From contig OY365810.1 of the NCBI GenBank assembly GCA_959347315.1, positions 5,264,832-5,328,831 on the forward strand: DNA of 64,000 nucleotides. Direction: 5' to 3'. A model generated the notes under the pieces. That model worked only from the letters and a program-made list of their open reading frames with translations. It was not told the DNA's origin and did no database searches. Below are positions 58,301 to 64,000 of the stretch, in pieces. The translations under genes and the position numbers were made by a program. Each line of letters opens with the position of its first letter. Position 1 is the stretch's first letter. The stretch is from Bimastos eiseni (taxonomy: Eukaryota > Annelida > Clitellata > Crassiclitellata > Lumbricidae).

Positions 58301-61300
58301 ATAGTACAGTATAGTATATTGTCTTGTATGTAATGAAATGTGACAACAGTCGCCTATATCGTTTAATTAGGCATACTTACTTTATAACACCTACATCGGT
58401 TTATTGAGCGCTTTAATAGGTGTGAAACGACGAATAATTTATTTATTTCATAAGCCATAATTACTTTGGTCTACAGACTTGACTCTTGCATTGTGCTGAT
58501 CTATAGCGACACGATTATCTAACTCGATTTCCAGTAATTGAACTCCGCGATCATTTTAAATTTAATGACAATGGGTCAGATGACAGCTTAATCGACTCAA
58601 AGACTGACCTGTTTCACAGTTTGAACCAGTGTATCCCGATTCACAGATGCATACGTATTTGTTTACATCCTTATCACATGTTCCATGGACACATGGGTTT
58701 GACATGCATTCGACGATTTCTATTGAGTAAAGCAGTAACTGCAAAGAATCTTCGGTAGTATAATCTTGACTATTGAAACAAGGTCACGGCCAGGGGCTGT
58801 GAGAGAGTCCAAAAGCTGCCTAGCGATGTCTAAGGTGGGGTTATTCTTTCAACGTGGCTTTCGGGGGAGTTCCATCTGACAAAGCATTTTGAGCATTGCA
58901 GAAACTTAATTTTTGCAATATTTATCTTTTGATAATGCGCATAAGAACCTAATATTTAGTGTATATCTACGCTTACATGGGCCAATCTCTTATATAATCG
59001 AAGCCCATCAGTATGCAAACCACAACGCCCGGTGAAGGTTTGATTTCTGTAGAGGAAATCAATTCCTGCAAAGAATCTTCGGAGGTACAACCCTGACTAT
59101 TGAAACATTTTCACAGACAGAAACTGTGAGAGCGCCAAAAGCTACATAGCATGTCTTGCGTGGGGTCATACTCCCAACGTGGACGTCGGCGGGTTTCCAT
59201 CCGACAACGCATTGTGAGCTTTTGCTTCCATTTTTCCAATTTACATTTTGTTATTGCGCATACTAACCTAATAGTCACTGTAAAACCAAATAATAAATTA
59301 TGGGTTTAGTAGTTATATAATCGAAGCTAATCAGAATCCAAATAAACACGGCCGATGTAGGTCCCTAGACTGGATTTGTCCACTAAAGTACGGAGATTCA
59401 TCCTTCTAAATATCAAGCAAACAATGCATTGAAACTCCGATCAATAAAATACGTTTTCAGGGAGACACGGATCTCTTGTGAACGGATAATATCATCCAAC
59501 TCTTCAGAAAGTTTTGATCGTTGCGACATCACTGCTATTTCTCGATTTTCATGAACAAGCCAATCAATAACGGATGTGAAATAAATATTCGTCAGGCTTA
59601 CTCGGAGACTATTATTTACCACGCACTGTTCATACCACAGCAATAGTACAGTATAGTATATTGTCTTGTATGTAATGAAATGTGACAACAGTCGCCTATA
59701 TCGTTTAATTAGGCATACTTACTTTATAGCACCTACATCGGTTTATTGAGCGCTTTAATAGGTGTGAAACGACGAATAATTTATTTATTTCATAAGCCAT
59801 AATTACTTTGCTTTACAGACTTTACTCTTGCATTGTGCTGATCTATAGCGACACGATTATCTAACTCGATTTCCAGTAATTGAACTCCGCGATCATTTTA
59901 AATTTAATGACAATGGGTCAGATGACAGCTTAATCGACTCAAAGACTGACCTGTTTCACAGTTTGAACCAGTGTATCCCGATTCACAGATGCATGCGTAT
60001 TTGTTTACATCCTCATCACATGTTCCATGGACACATGGGTTCGACATGCATTCGACGATTTCTATAGAGTAAAGCAGTAACTGCAAAGAATCTTCGGTAG
60101 TATAATCTTGACTATTGAAACAAGGTCACGGTCATCCTTCTAAATATCAAGCAAACAATGCATTGAAACTCCGATCAATAAAATACGTTTTCAGGGAGAC
60201 ACGGATCTCTTGTGAACGGATAATATCATCCAACTCTTCAGAAAGTTTTGATCGTTGCGACATCACTGCTATTTCTCGATTTTCATGAACAAGCCAATCA
60301 ATAACGGATGTGAAATAAATATTCGTCAGGCTTACTCGGAGACTATTATTTACCACGCACTGTTCATACCACAGCGATAGTACAGTATAGTATATTGTCT
60401 TGTATGTAATGAAATGTGACAACAGTCGCCTATATCGTCTAATTAGGCATACTTACTTTATAACACCTACATCGGTTTATTGAGCGCTTTAATAGGTGCG
60501 AAACGACGAATAATTTATTTAGTTTATAAGCCATATTAACTTTGGTCTACAGACTTGACTCTTGCATTGCGCGATGCTGATCTATAGCGACACGATTATC
60601 TAACTCGATATGCAGTAAATGAACTCCGCGATCATCTTAAATTTAATGACAATGGGTCAGATGACAGCTTAATCGACTCAAAGACTGACCTGTTTCACAG
60701 TTTGAACCAGTGTATCCCGATTCACAGATGCATGCGTATATATTTACATCCTCATCACATGTTCCATGGACACATGGGTTTGACATGCATTCGACGATTT
60801 CTATTGAGTAAAGCGGTAACTGCAAAGAATCTTCGGTAGTATAATCTTGACTATTGAAACAAGGTCACGGCCAGGGGCTGTGAGAGAGTGCAAAAGCTGC
60901 CTAGCGATGTCTAAGGTGGGGTTATTCTTTCAACGTGGCTTTCGGGGGAGTTCCATCTGACAAAGCATTTTGAGCATTGCAGAAACTTAATTTTTGCAAT
61001 ATTTGTCTTTTGATAATGCGCATAAGAACCTAATATTTAGTGTATATCTACGCTTACATGGGCCAATCTCTTATATAATCGAAGCCCATCAGTATGCAAA
61101 CCACAACGCCCGGTGAAGGTTTGATTTCTGTTACTTTATAACACCTACATCGGTTTATTGAGCGCTTTAATAGGTGCGAAACGACGAATAATTTATTTAG
61201 TTTATAAGCCATATTTACTTTGGTCTACAGACTTGACTCTTGCATTGCGCGATGCTGATCTATAGCGACACGATTATCTAACTCGATATGCCGTAAATGA

Positions 61301-63578
61301 ACTCCGCGATCATCTTAAATTTAATGACAATGGGTCAGATGACAGCATAATCAACTCAAAGACTGACCTGTTTCACAGTTTGAACCAGTGTATCCCGATT
61401 CACAGATGCATACGTATTTGTTCACATCCTTATCACATCTTCCATGGACACATGGGTTTGACATGCATTCGACGATTTCTATAGAGTAAAGCAGTAACTG
61501 CAAAGAATCTCCGATAGTATAATCTTGACTAATGAAACAAGGTCACGGCCAGGGGCTGTGAGAGAGTGCAAAAGCTGCTTAGCGATGCCTAGTGCGCATA
61601 CTGACCTAATAGGTGGGGTCATTCTTTCAACGTGGCTTTCGGGGGAGTTCCATCTGTCAACGCATTTTGAGCATTGCTGAAATTTAATTTTTGGAATATT
61701 TGTCTTTTGATAATGCGCATAAGAACCTAATATTTAGTGTATATCTACGCTTACATGGGCCAATCTCTTATATAATCGAAGCCCATCAGTATGCAAACCA
61801 CAACGCCCGGTGAAGGTTTGATTTCTGTAGAGGAAATCAATTCCTGCAAAGAATCTTCGGAGGTACAACCCTGAGTATTGAAACATTTTCACAGACAGAA
61901 ACTGTGAGAGCGCCAAAAGCTACATAGCATGTCTTGCGTGGGGTCATACTCCCAACGTGGACGTCGGCGGGTTTCCATCCGACAACGCATTGTGAGCTTT
62001 TGCTTCCATTTTTCCAATTTACATTTTGTTATTGCGCATACTAACCTAATAGTCACTGTAAAACCAAATAATAAATTATAGGCTTAGTAGTTATATAATC
62101 GAAGCTAATCAGAATCCAAATAAACACGGCCGATGTAGGTCCCTAGACTGGATTTGTCCACTAAAGTACGGAGATTCATCCTTCTAAATATCAAGCAAAC
62201 AATGCATTGAAACTCCGATCAATAAAATACGTTTTCAGGGAGACACGGATCTCTTGTGAACGGATAATATCATCCAACTCTTCAGAAAGTTTTGATCGTT
62301 GCGACATCACTGCTATTTCTCGATTTTCATGAACAAGCCAATCAATAACGGATGTGAAATAAATATTCGTCAGGCTTACTCGGAGACTATTATTTACCAT
62401 GCACTGTTCATACCACAGCAATAGTACAGTATAGTATATTGTCTTGTATGTAATGAAATGTGACAACAGTCGCCTATATCGTTTAATTAGGCATACTTAC
62501 TTTATAACACCTACATCGGTTTATTGAGCGCTTTAATAGGTGTGAAACGACGAATAATTTATTTATTTCATAAGCCATAATTACTTTGCTTTACAGACTT
62601 GACTCTTGCATTGTGCTGATCTATAGCGACACGATTATCTAACTCGATTTCCAGTAATTGAACTCCGCGATCATTTTAAATTTAATGACAATGGGTCAGA
62701 TGACAGCTTAATCGACTCAAAGACTGACCTGTTTCACAGTTTGAACCAGCGTATCCCGATTCACAGATGCATGCGTATTTGTTTACATCCTCATCACATG
62801 TTCCATGGACACATGGGTTCGACATGCATTCGACGATTTCTATAGAGTAAAGCAGTAACTGCAAAGAATCTTCGGTAGTATAATCTTGACTATTGAAACA
62901 AGGTCACGGTCATCATTCTAAATATCAAGCAAACAATGCATTGAAACTCCGATCAATAAAATACGTTTTCAGGGAGACACGGATCTCTTGTGAACGGATA
63001 ATATCATCCAACTCTTAAGAAAGTTTTGATCGTTGCGACATCAGTGCTATTTCTCGATTTTCATGAACAAGCCAATCAATAACGGATGTGAAATAAATAT
63101 TCGTCAGGCTTACTCGGAGACTATTATTTACCATGCACTGTTCATACCACAGCGATAGTACAGTATAGTATATTGTCTTGTATGTAATGAAATGTGACAA
63201 CAGTCGCCTATATCGTTTAATTAGGCATACTTACTTTATAACACCTACATCGGTTTATTGAGCGCTTTAAGAGGTGCGAAACGACGAATAATTTATTTAG
63301 TTTATAAGCCATATTTACTTTGGTCTACAGACTTGACTCTTGCATTGCGCGATGCTGATCTATAGCGACACGATTATCTAACTCGATATGCAGTAAATGA
63401 ACTCCGCGATCATCTTAAATTTAATGACAATGGGTCAGATGACAGCTTAATCGACTCAAAGACTGACCTGTTTCACAGTTTGAACCAGTGTATCCCGATT
63501 CACAGATGCATACGTATTTGTTTACATCCTTATCACATCTTCCATGGACACATGGGTTTGACATGCATTCGACGATTT
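1225..63578 (-). CDS. Internal part of one giant EGF-repeat gene: 66 exons of 111 bp, both ends outside the window
   Basis: Every unit carries a 111-bp exon coding 37 residues with an EGF fold signature: E-x-x-EC, NPC, G(T)C, Y-x-C-x-C, G-Y-T-G-x-N-C. Each exon starts after AG with two bases completing a Glu codon and ends ACA-G before GTCAGT, so all are phase 1-1 and join without a frame change. EGF domains of this kind are extracellular modules with three disulphides (1-3, 2-4, 5-6). C1-x-S-x-P-C2 fits protein O-glucosylation and C5-x-x-G-Y-T-G-x-x-C6 fits EOGT O-GlcNAc. The full calcium consensus (D-x-D/N-E before C1, N/D at C3+2) is not met. Exon classes used below: K = [10 protein letters not shown] = [10 protein letters not shown] = DKDVNKYVC. 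No signal peptide, transmembrane segment or other domain is in the window, so Notch-, crumbs- or fibropellin-like assignments are guesses. That all 66 exons belong to one transcript is inferred from shared strand and phase. Confidence 0.75.
1336..1362 (-). promoter_or_regulatory. Tandem 3' splice sites before the EGF exon (type copy)
   Basis: Two AGs precede each exon: CTCTATAG (or CTCAATAG) at the exon edge, and TTCTTTGCAG 19 nt upstream. Only the nearer one keeps phase 1-1 through the array; the farther one gives a 130-nt exon and a frameshift. The hydrophobic lead MQLLLYS that appears when the frame is extended upstream is this intron end read from a TTG, not a signal peptide. Confidence 0.6.
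1336..1958 (-). other. Short intron (623 bp, type copy)
   Basis: Holds the donor side, an AT-rich middle, the decoy GTAAGTATG, a disrupted open frame and the double acceptor. 34 of the 39 short introns carry a GAA-to-TAA change in the open frame. I see no RNA gene or regulatory element. Confidence 0.85.
1959..2069 (-). CDS. EGF exon 65, class I
   Basis: AATAG acceptor; long upstream intron. Confidence 0.85.
2140..2747 (-). repeat. 608-bp intronic segment that makes the long intron (type copy)
   Basis: Present between 'gtcacgg' and 'tcatcc'; short introns join these two directly. Full 608-bp copies start at 64, 2140, 4216, 6292, 10570, 12646, 13988, 18266, 20342, 21684, 24494, 26570, 30848, 33658, 35734, 37810, 39886, 44164, 48284, 50360, 52436, 54512 and 58790. 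Two 627-bp copies start at 46923 and 61549, two truncated copies at 46245 and 60871, and one is cut by the window end at 63649. There is no coding potential shared by all copies, no terminal inverted repeat and no target-site duplication that I can see, so I do not call it a transposon. Confidence 0.9.
3301..3411 (-). CDS. EGF exon 64, class K
   Basis: Short upstream intron that keeps the open frame, unlike its neighbours. Confidence 0.85.
4035..4145 (-). CDS. EGF exon 63, class I
   Basis: AATAG acceptor; long upstream intron with private 'gaaccaaat'. Confidence 0.85.
5377..5487 (-). CDS. EGF exon 62, class K
   Basis: Short TAA-marked upstream intron. Confidence 0.85.
6111..6221 (-). CDS. 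EGF exon 61, class I
   Basis: AATAG acceptor; long upstream intron with private 'gggggtgttcc' and 'catttctcc'. Confidence 0.85.
7453..7563 (-). CDS. EGF exon 60, class K (AAT-AAA codons)
   Basis: Intermediate codon form; upstream short intron has 'gactttta'. Confidence 0.85.
8187..8297 (-). CDS. EGF exon 59, class K
   Basis: Short TAA-marked upstream intron. Confidence 0.85.
8921..9031 (-). CDS. EGF exon 58, class K
   Basis: Short TAA-marked upstream intron; downstream intron has 'aataatgta'. Confidence 0.85.
9655..9765 (-). CDS. EGF exon 57, class K
   Basis: Last of four consecutive class K exons with TAA-marked introns. Confidence 0.85.
10389..10499 (-). CDS. EGF exon 56, class I
   Basis: TATAG acceptor; long upstream intron with 'acgctcgg'. 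Downstream intron has a private 'aactggattt' near 10302. Confidence 0.85.
11731..11841 (-). CDS. EGF exon 55, class K
   Basis: AATAG acceptor and an open-frame short upstream intron; partner of 19427-19537. Confidence 0.85.
12465..12575 (-). CDS. EGF exon 54, class I
   Basis: AATAG acceptor; long upstream intron with 'gtggggatat' and 'gcgcgtac'. Confidence 0.85.
13807..13917 (-). CDS. EGF exon 53, class I
   Basis: AATAG acceptor; long upstream intron of the 'catcagg' subtype. Confidence 0.85.
15149..15259 (-). CDS. EGF exon 52, class K (AAT-AAA codons)
   Basis: Intermediate codon form; upstream short intron has 'gactttta'. Confidence 0.85.
15883..15993 (-). CDS. EGF exon 51, class K
   Basis: Short TAA-marked upstream intron. 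Confidence 0.85.
16617..16727 (-). CDS. EGF exon 50, class K
   Basis: Short TAA-marked upstream intron. Confidence 0.85.
17351..17461 (-). CDS. EGF exon 49, class K
   Basis: Short TAA-marked upstream intron with 'catcagtgc'. Confidence 0.85.
18085..18195 (-). CDS. EGF exon 48, class I
   Basis: TATAG acceptor; long upstream intron with 'acgctcgg'. Confidence 0.85.
19427..19537 (-). CDS. EGF exon 47, class K
   Basis: AATAG acceptor, unusual for class K; upstream short intron keeps the open frame. Confidence 0.85.
20161..20271 (-). CDS. EGF exon 46, class I
   Basis: Long upstream intron with 'gtggggatat', 'gcgcgtac' and the Gln-to-TAA change at 21073. Confidence 0.85.
21503..21613 (-). CDS. 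EGF exon 45, class I
   Basis: AATAG acceptor; long upstream intron of the 'catcagg' subtype; second of two adjacent class I exons. Confidence 0.85.
22845..22955 (-). CDS. EGF exon 44, class K (AAT-AAA codons)
   Basis: Intermediate codon form; upstream short intron has 'gactttta'. Confidence 0.85.
23579..23689 (-). CDS. EGF exon 43, class K
   Basis: Short TAA-marked upstream intron; last unit before the 7.7-kb repeat pattern breaks. Confidence 0.85.
24313..24423 (-). CDS. EGF exon 42, class I
   Basis: AATAG acceptor; long upstream intron with 'cttacaaggg'. Its block partner at 37629 has GYAG and TATAG, but this one does not. Confidence 0.85.
25655..25765 (-). CDS. EGF exon 41, class K
   Basis: Short TAA-marked upstream intron. 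Confidence 0.85.
26389..26499 (-). CDS. EGF exon 40, class I
   Basis: AATAG acceptor; long upstream intron of the 'cggggtag' subtype. Confidence 0.85.
27731..27841 (-). CDS. EGF exon 39, class K
   Basis: Upstream short intron has 'gactttta'. Confidence 0.85.
28465..28575 (-). CDS. EGF exon 38, class K
   Basis: Short upstream intron; downstream intron has 'ggtctacagacttta', a chimera of subfamily marks. Confidence 0.85.
29199..29309 (-). CDS. EGF exon 37, class K
   Basis: Downstream intron base change 'gcgaccat' near 29138 is shared with the unit at 42455. Confidence 0.85.
29933..30043 (-). CDS. EGF exon 36, class K
   Basis: Upstream short intron has a private 'gaaactttt' change and the borrowed 'ggtctacag'. 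Confidence 0.85.
30667..30777 (-). CDS. EGF exon 35, class V (ARC)
   Basis: Same derived ARC/DKD/YVC form as 43983-44093; long upstream intron of the 'catcagg' subtype, unlike its partner's. Confidence 0.85.
32009..32119 (-). CDS. EGF exon 34, class K (AAT-AAA codons)
   Basis: Asn codon is AAT as in class I but Lys is kept, so it looks intermediate. Upstream short intron has 'gactttta'. Confidence 0.85.
32743..32853 (-). CDS. EGF exon 33, class K
   Basis: Short TAA-marked upstream intron. Confidence 0.85.
33477..33587 (-). CDS. EGF exon 32, class I
   Basis: AATAG acceptor; long upstream intron of the 'gtggggatat' subtype shared with 12646 and 20342. Confidence 0.85.
34819..34929 (-). CDS. 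EGF exon 31, class K
   Basis: Upstream short intron carries the MANNS/DWRV changes. Confidence 0.85.
35553..35663 (-). CDS. EGF exon 30, class I with GYAG
   Basis: Thr-to-Ala at the O-GlcNAc site; TATAG acceptor, long upstream intron with 'cctcgcgatg'. Confidence 0.85.
36895..37005 (-). CDS. EGF exon 29, class K
   Basis: Twin of 34819-34929; upstream short intron carries the MANNS/DWRV changes. Confidence 0.85.
37629..37739 (-). CDS. EGF exon 28, class I with GYAG
   Basis: Twin of 35553-35663 from the recent dimer duplication; TATAG acceptor, long upstream intron. Confidence 0.85.
38971..39081 (-). CDS. EGF exon 27, class K
   Basis: Short TAA-marked upstream intron. Confidence 0.85.
39705..39815 (-). 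CDS. EGF exon 26, class I
   Basis: AATAG acceptor; long upstream intron of the 'cggggtag' subtype. Confidence 0.85.
41047..41157 (-). CDS. EGF exon 25, class K
   Basis: Upstream short intron has the 'gactttta' mark. Confidence 0.85.
41781..41891 (-). CDS. EGF exon 24, class K
   Basis: Short TAA-marked upstream intron. Confidence 0.85.
42515..42625 (-). CDS. EGF exon 23, class K
   Basis: Short upstream intron; the intron on its 3' side has 'gcgaccat', also seen at 29139. Confidence 0.85.
43249..43359 (-). CDS. EGF exon 22, class K
   Basis: Start of four consecutive class K exons of block B; upstream short intron has 'ggtctacag' borrowed from the diverged subfamily. Confidence 0.85.
43983..44093 (-). 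CDS. EGF exon 21, class V (ARC)
   Basis: CVHARC: the Gly two residues before C3 is Ala, with DKD and YVC. Shared only with 30667-30777. Long upstream intron. Confidence 0.85.
45325..45435 (-). CDS. EGF exon 20, class K
   Basis: Upstream 628-bp intron keeps the open frame although it is a short type. Confidence 0.85.
45436..46063 (-). other. 628-bp intron with 5-bp insertion
   Basis: 'ttgcgcgatgctg' near 45940 replaces 'ttgtgctg', with nearby changes 'gtttataagccatatt' and 'gatatgcagtaaatg'. The same mark appears near 46617, 60567, 61243 and 63344, and defines the diverged subfamily. Confidence 0.85.
46064..46174 (-). CDS. EGF exon 19, class I
   Basis: AATAG acceptor with a changed intron end ('gcggtaac'); upstream intron is the 567-bp truncated form. 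Confidence 0.85.
46245..46505 (-). repeat. Truncated 608-type segment fused to mid-intron
   Basis: Half 1 stops at 'tttctgt' and joins directly to 'tactttataacacc', deleting half 2 and about 290 bp of common intron, including the whole intronic open frame. The result is the 567-bp intron 46175-46741. Confidence 0.88.
46742..46852 (-). CDS. EGF exon 18, class V (GRC)
   Basis: Intact but with a short readable frame, like 61368-61478. The Val codon before Asn is GTG rather than GTA. Upstream intron is 1,250 bp. Confidence 0.83.
46923..47549 (-). repeat. 627-bp variant of the long-intron segment
   Basis: It is longer by 19 bp because a 20-base block (46965-46984) replaces a shorter stretch. It is also the most diverged in substitutions, and makes a 1,250-bp intron. 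Confidence 0.88.
48103..48213 (-). CDS. EGF exon 17, class K after a long intron
   Basis: The only exon that breaks the link between exon class and intron type. It sits at the junction of the two 14.6-kb copies and pairs a class K exon with an AATAG acceptor and a 608-bp segment. Confidence 0.85.
49445..49555 (-). CDS. EGF exon 16, class K
   Basis: Short TAA-marked upstream intron. Confidence 0.85.
50179..50289 (-). CDS. EGF exon 15, class I
   Basis: AATAG acceptor; keeps GYTG where its 14.6-kb partner (35553) has GYAG. Mosaic long upstream intron. Confidence 0.85.
51521..51631 (-). CDS. EGF exon 14, class K
   Basis: Short TAA-marked upstream intron; downstream long intron carries the Gln-to-TAA change at 51091. 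Confidence 0.85.
52255..52365 (-). CDS. EGF exon 13, class I with GYAG
   Basis: Lost O-GlcNAc acceptor Thr; TATAG acceptor; long upstream intron with 'cttacaaggg'. Intron base near 52205 also differs ('cttacattt'). Confidence 0.85.
53597..53707 (-). CDS. EGF exon 12, class K
   Basis: Short TAA-marked upstream intron with 'taccacgc', a change usual in long introns, so mosaic. Confidence 0.85.
54331..54441 (-). CDS. EGF exon 11, class I
   Basis: AATAG acceptor; long upstream intron of the 'cggggtag' subtype. Confidence 0.85.
55673..55783 (-). CDS. EGF exon 10, class K
   Basis: Upstream short intron carries the 'gactttta' change that also marks six other units. Confidence 0.85.
56407..56517 (-). 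CDS. EGF exon 9, class K
   Basis: Short TAA-marked upstream intron; identical protein to the main class K type. Confidence 0.85.
57141..57251 (-). CDS. EGF exon 8, class K with CICDSG
   Basis: Private Glu-to-Asp change after C5 (GAA to GAT), seen only here. Short upstream intron. Confidence 0.85.
57875..57985 (-). CDS. EGF exon 7, class K
   Basis: First of four consecutive class K exons with short TAA-marked introns (block C). Confidence 0.85.
58609..58719 (-). CDS. EGF exon 6, class V (GTC)
   Basis: DKD and YVC with the ordinary Gly-Thr before C3, probably an intermediate between class K and the ARC/GRC forms. Long upstream intron. Confidence 0.85.
59951..60061 (-). CDS. EGF exon 5, class K
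   Basis: Upstream intron is 628 bp with the open frame intact and the 5-bp insertion. Confidence 0.85.
60690..60800 (-). CDS. EGF exon 4, class I
   Basis: AATAG acceptor; upstream intron is the truncated 567-bp form. Confidence 0.85.
60871..61131 (-). repeat. Truncated 608-type segment, second copy
   Basis: The same deletion junction as at 46505, lying 14,626 bp away, so it was copied with the higher-order repeat rather than arising twice. Confidence 0.88.
61368..61478 (-). CDS. EGF exon 3, class V (GRC)
   Basis: Easily missed: the readable frame is short because intron variation brings the stop closer (GQSLS then TGA). The exon itself is intact. Upstream intron is 1,250 bp. Confidence 0.83.
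61549..62175 (-). repeat. 627-bp variant of the long-intron segment, second copy
   Basis: The 14,626-bp partner of 46923-47549. Near 61510 it reads 'ctccgata' where the partner has 'cttcgata'. Confidence 0.88.
62729..62839 (-). CDS. EGF exon 2, class K with GYAG
   Basis: Only class K exon with Ala in place of the O-GlcNAc acceptor Thr. Upstream intron is 628 bp with the TAA mark. Confidence 0.85.
63468..63578 (-). CDS. EGF exon 1 in transcript order, class V (GRC)
   Basis: CVHGRC replaces CVHGTC, with DKD and YVC. Most 5' exon in the window, in the diverged unit; its upstream intron is long-type and leaves the window. Confidence 0.85.
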
Positions 63579-63648
63579 CTATAGAGTAAAGCAGTAACTG
63601 CAAAGAATCTTCAGTAGTATAATCTTGACTAATGAAACAAGGTCACGG

Positions 63649-64000
63649 CCAGGGGCTGTGAGAGAGTGCAAAAGCTGCTTAGCGATGCCTATTGCACATA
63701 CTGACCTAATAGGTGGGGTTATTCTTTCAACGTGGCTTTCGGGGGAGTTCCATCTGTCAACGCATTTTGAGCATTGCTGAAATTTAATTTTTGGAATATT
63801 TGTCTTTTGATAATGCGCATAAGAACCTAATATTTAGTGTATATCTACACTTATATGGGCCAATCTCTTATATAATCGAAGCCCATCAGTATGCAAACCA
63901 CTACGCCCGGTGAAGGTTTGATTTCTGTAGAGGAAATCAATTCCTGCAAAGAATCTTCGGAGGTACAACCCTGACTATTGAAACATTTTCACAGACAGAA
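63649..64000 (-). repeat. Diverged long-intron segment cut by the window end
   Basis: Carries the extra block (63691-63710) in a slightly different form, with 'attgcaca' instead of 'agtgcgca'. It belongs to the diverged subfamily, and the intron continues past the window. Confidence 0.85.

Larger units (their letters stand above)
52208..59903 (-). repeat. L-S-L-S-S-S-S-L block, copy C
   Basis: This is the same block inside 14.6-kb copy 2, 14,626 bp from copy B. Its V-class exon at 58609-58719 keeps Gly-Thr before C3, so copies A and B share a derived ARC form that is missing here. Confidence 0.82.
48056..62681 (-). repeat. 14,626-bp higher-order repeat, copy 2 (15 exons)
   Basis: This copy has the same interval order as 33430-48055, including all irregular lengths. 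It is not a perfect match: the long intron at 48284-48891 resembles those at 26570, 39886 and 54512 rather than its positional partner at 33658. The part near 50829-51093 matches 20810-21075 rather than its partner. Later gene conversion or crossing-over is the likely cause. Confidence 0.88.
1..64000 (-). repeat. 64-kb tandem array of 734-bp and 1,342-bp exon-intron units
   Basis: The whole window is made of head-to-tail copies of one exon-intron unit. Between the first and last indexed copies there are 36 intervals of 734 bp, 22 of 1,342 bp, three of 739 bp and two double units of 2,039 bp. Most copies of one type differ by only a few substitutions. Position 1 lies in an intron 3' end, about 8 bases inside the next downstream exon's start; position 64000 lies inside a 608-type intron segment. 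No foreign element interrupts the array. Confidence 0.97.

Noticed and set aside
1225..63578. Calcium-binding EGF or Notch assignment
   Set aside because: The residues before C1 (E-I-V-E) and C3+2 (Glu) do not meet the calcium consensus, and no Notch-specific domains are in the window.
1..64000. CRISPR array, from regularly spaced repeats
   Set aside because: The repeats are 734 bp or longer, the spacers are themselves repeated, and the repeated part is an EGF exon with splice sites.
1..64000. Plus-strand genes, tRNA, rRNA or other structured RNA
   Set aside because: No long plus-strand frame and no conserved RNA gene signature was seen in the repeat unit on either strand.

Overview
The window is a single tandem array of one kind of exon from a metazoan (animal) genome, read on the minus strand. 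It contains no bacterial-style genes, RNA genes, CRISPR array or recognisable transposon. I count 66 copies of a 111-bp exon encoding a 37-residue EGF-like domain. Each copy has six cysteines spaced C-x4-C-x4-C-x8-C-x1-C-x8-C, an AG acceptor on one side and the donor GTCAGT on the other. Every exon is phase 1-1, so the 66 copies join in frame (about 2,440 residues) and any number can be skipped without a frameshift. I found no stop or frameshift in any copy. Both ends of the gene lie outside the window: transcription runs from 64000 towards 1, so the 5' exons are to the right and the 3' exons to the left. The species cannot be named from the sequence. AT-rich introns, symmetric EGF exons and a giant repeat count fit an invertebrate extracellular or cell-surface protein.

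The repeat unit has two main forms. The short unit is 734 bp (111-bp exon plus 623-bp intron, 36 intervals). The long unit is 1,342 bp (1,231-bp intron, 22 intervals) and differs by one 608-bp intronic segment. Minor forms are a 739-bp unit (three intervals) and two 2,039-bp double units with rearranged introns. These counts sum exactly to the distance between the first and last indexed copies (62,243 bp). Exon type tracks intron type: class K exons (DEDVNKYAC) follow short introns, while class I (DEDVNIYAC) and class V (DKDVNKYVC) exons follow introns carrying all or part of the 608-bp segment. There is one exception among 66, the exon at 48103-48213.

Region by region: 1178-7405 is three short-long dimers of 2,076 bp. 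10342-18037 is a 7,696-bp higher-order repeat that is partly repeated from 18038. 24266-31961, 37582-45277 and 52208-59903 are three copies of a 7,696-bp block with the order L-S-L-S-S-S-S-L. 33430-48055 and 48056-62681 are two tandem copies of a 14,626-bp higher-order repeat of 15 exons. The most diverged units (5-bp and 19-bp insertions, truncated 608-bp segments, GRC/DKD exons) sit at the right end of each 14.6-kb copy and at the window's right edge. This suggests the 5' border of the array is near.

The domain has a clean O-glucosylation motif (C1-M-S-N-P-C2) and, in 62 of 66 copies, an EOGT-type O-GlcNAc motif (C5-x-x-G-Y-T-G-x-x-C6). It lacks the O-fucose spacing and a full calcium-binding consensus. 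The likely product is a very long secreted or surface EGF-repeat protein that is still growing and being homogenised by unequal crossing-over and gene conversion. Which gene it is cannot be assigned without its ends.
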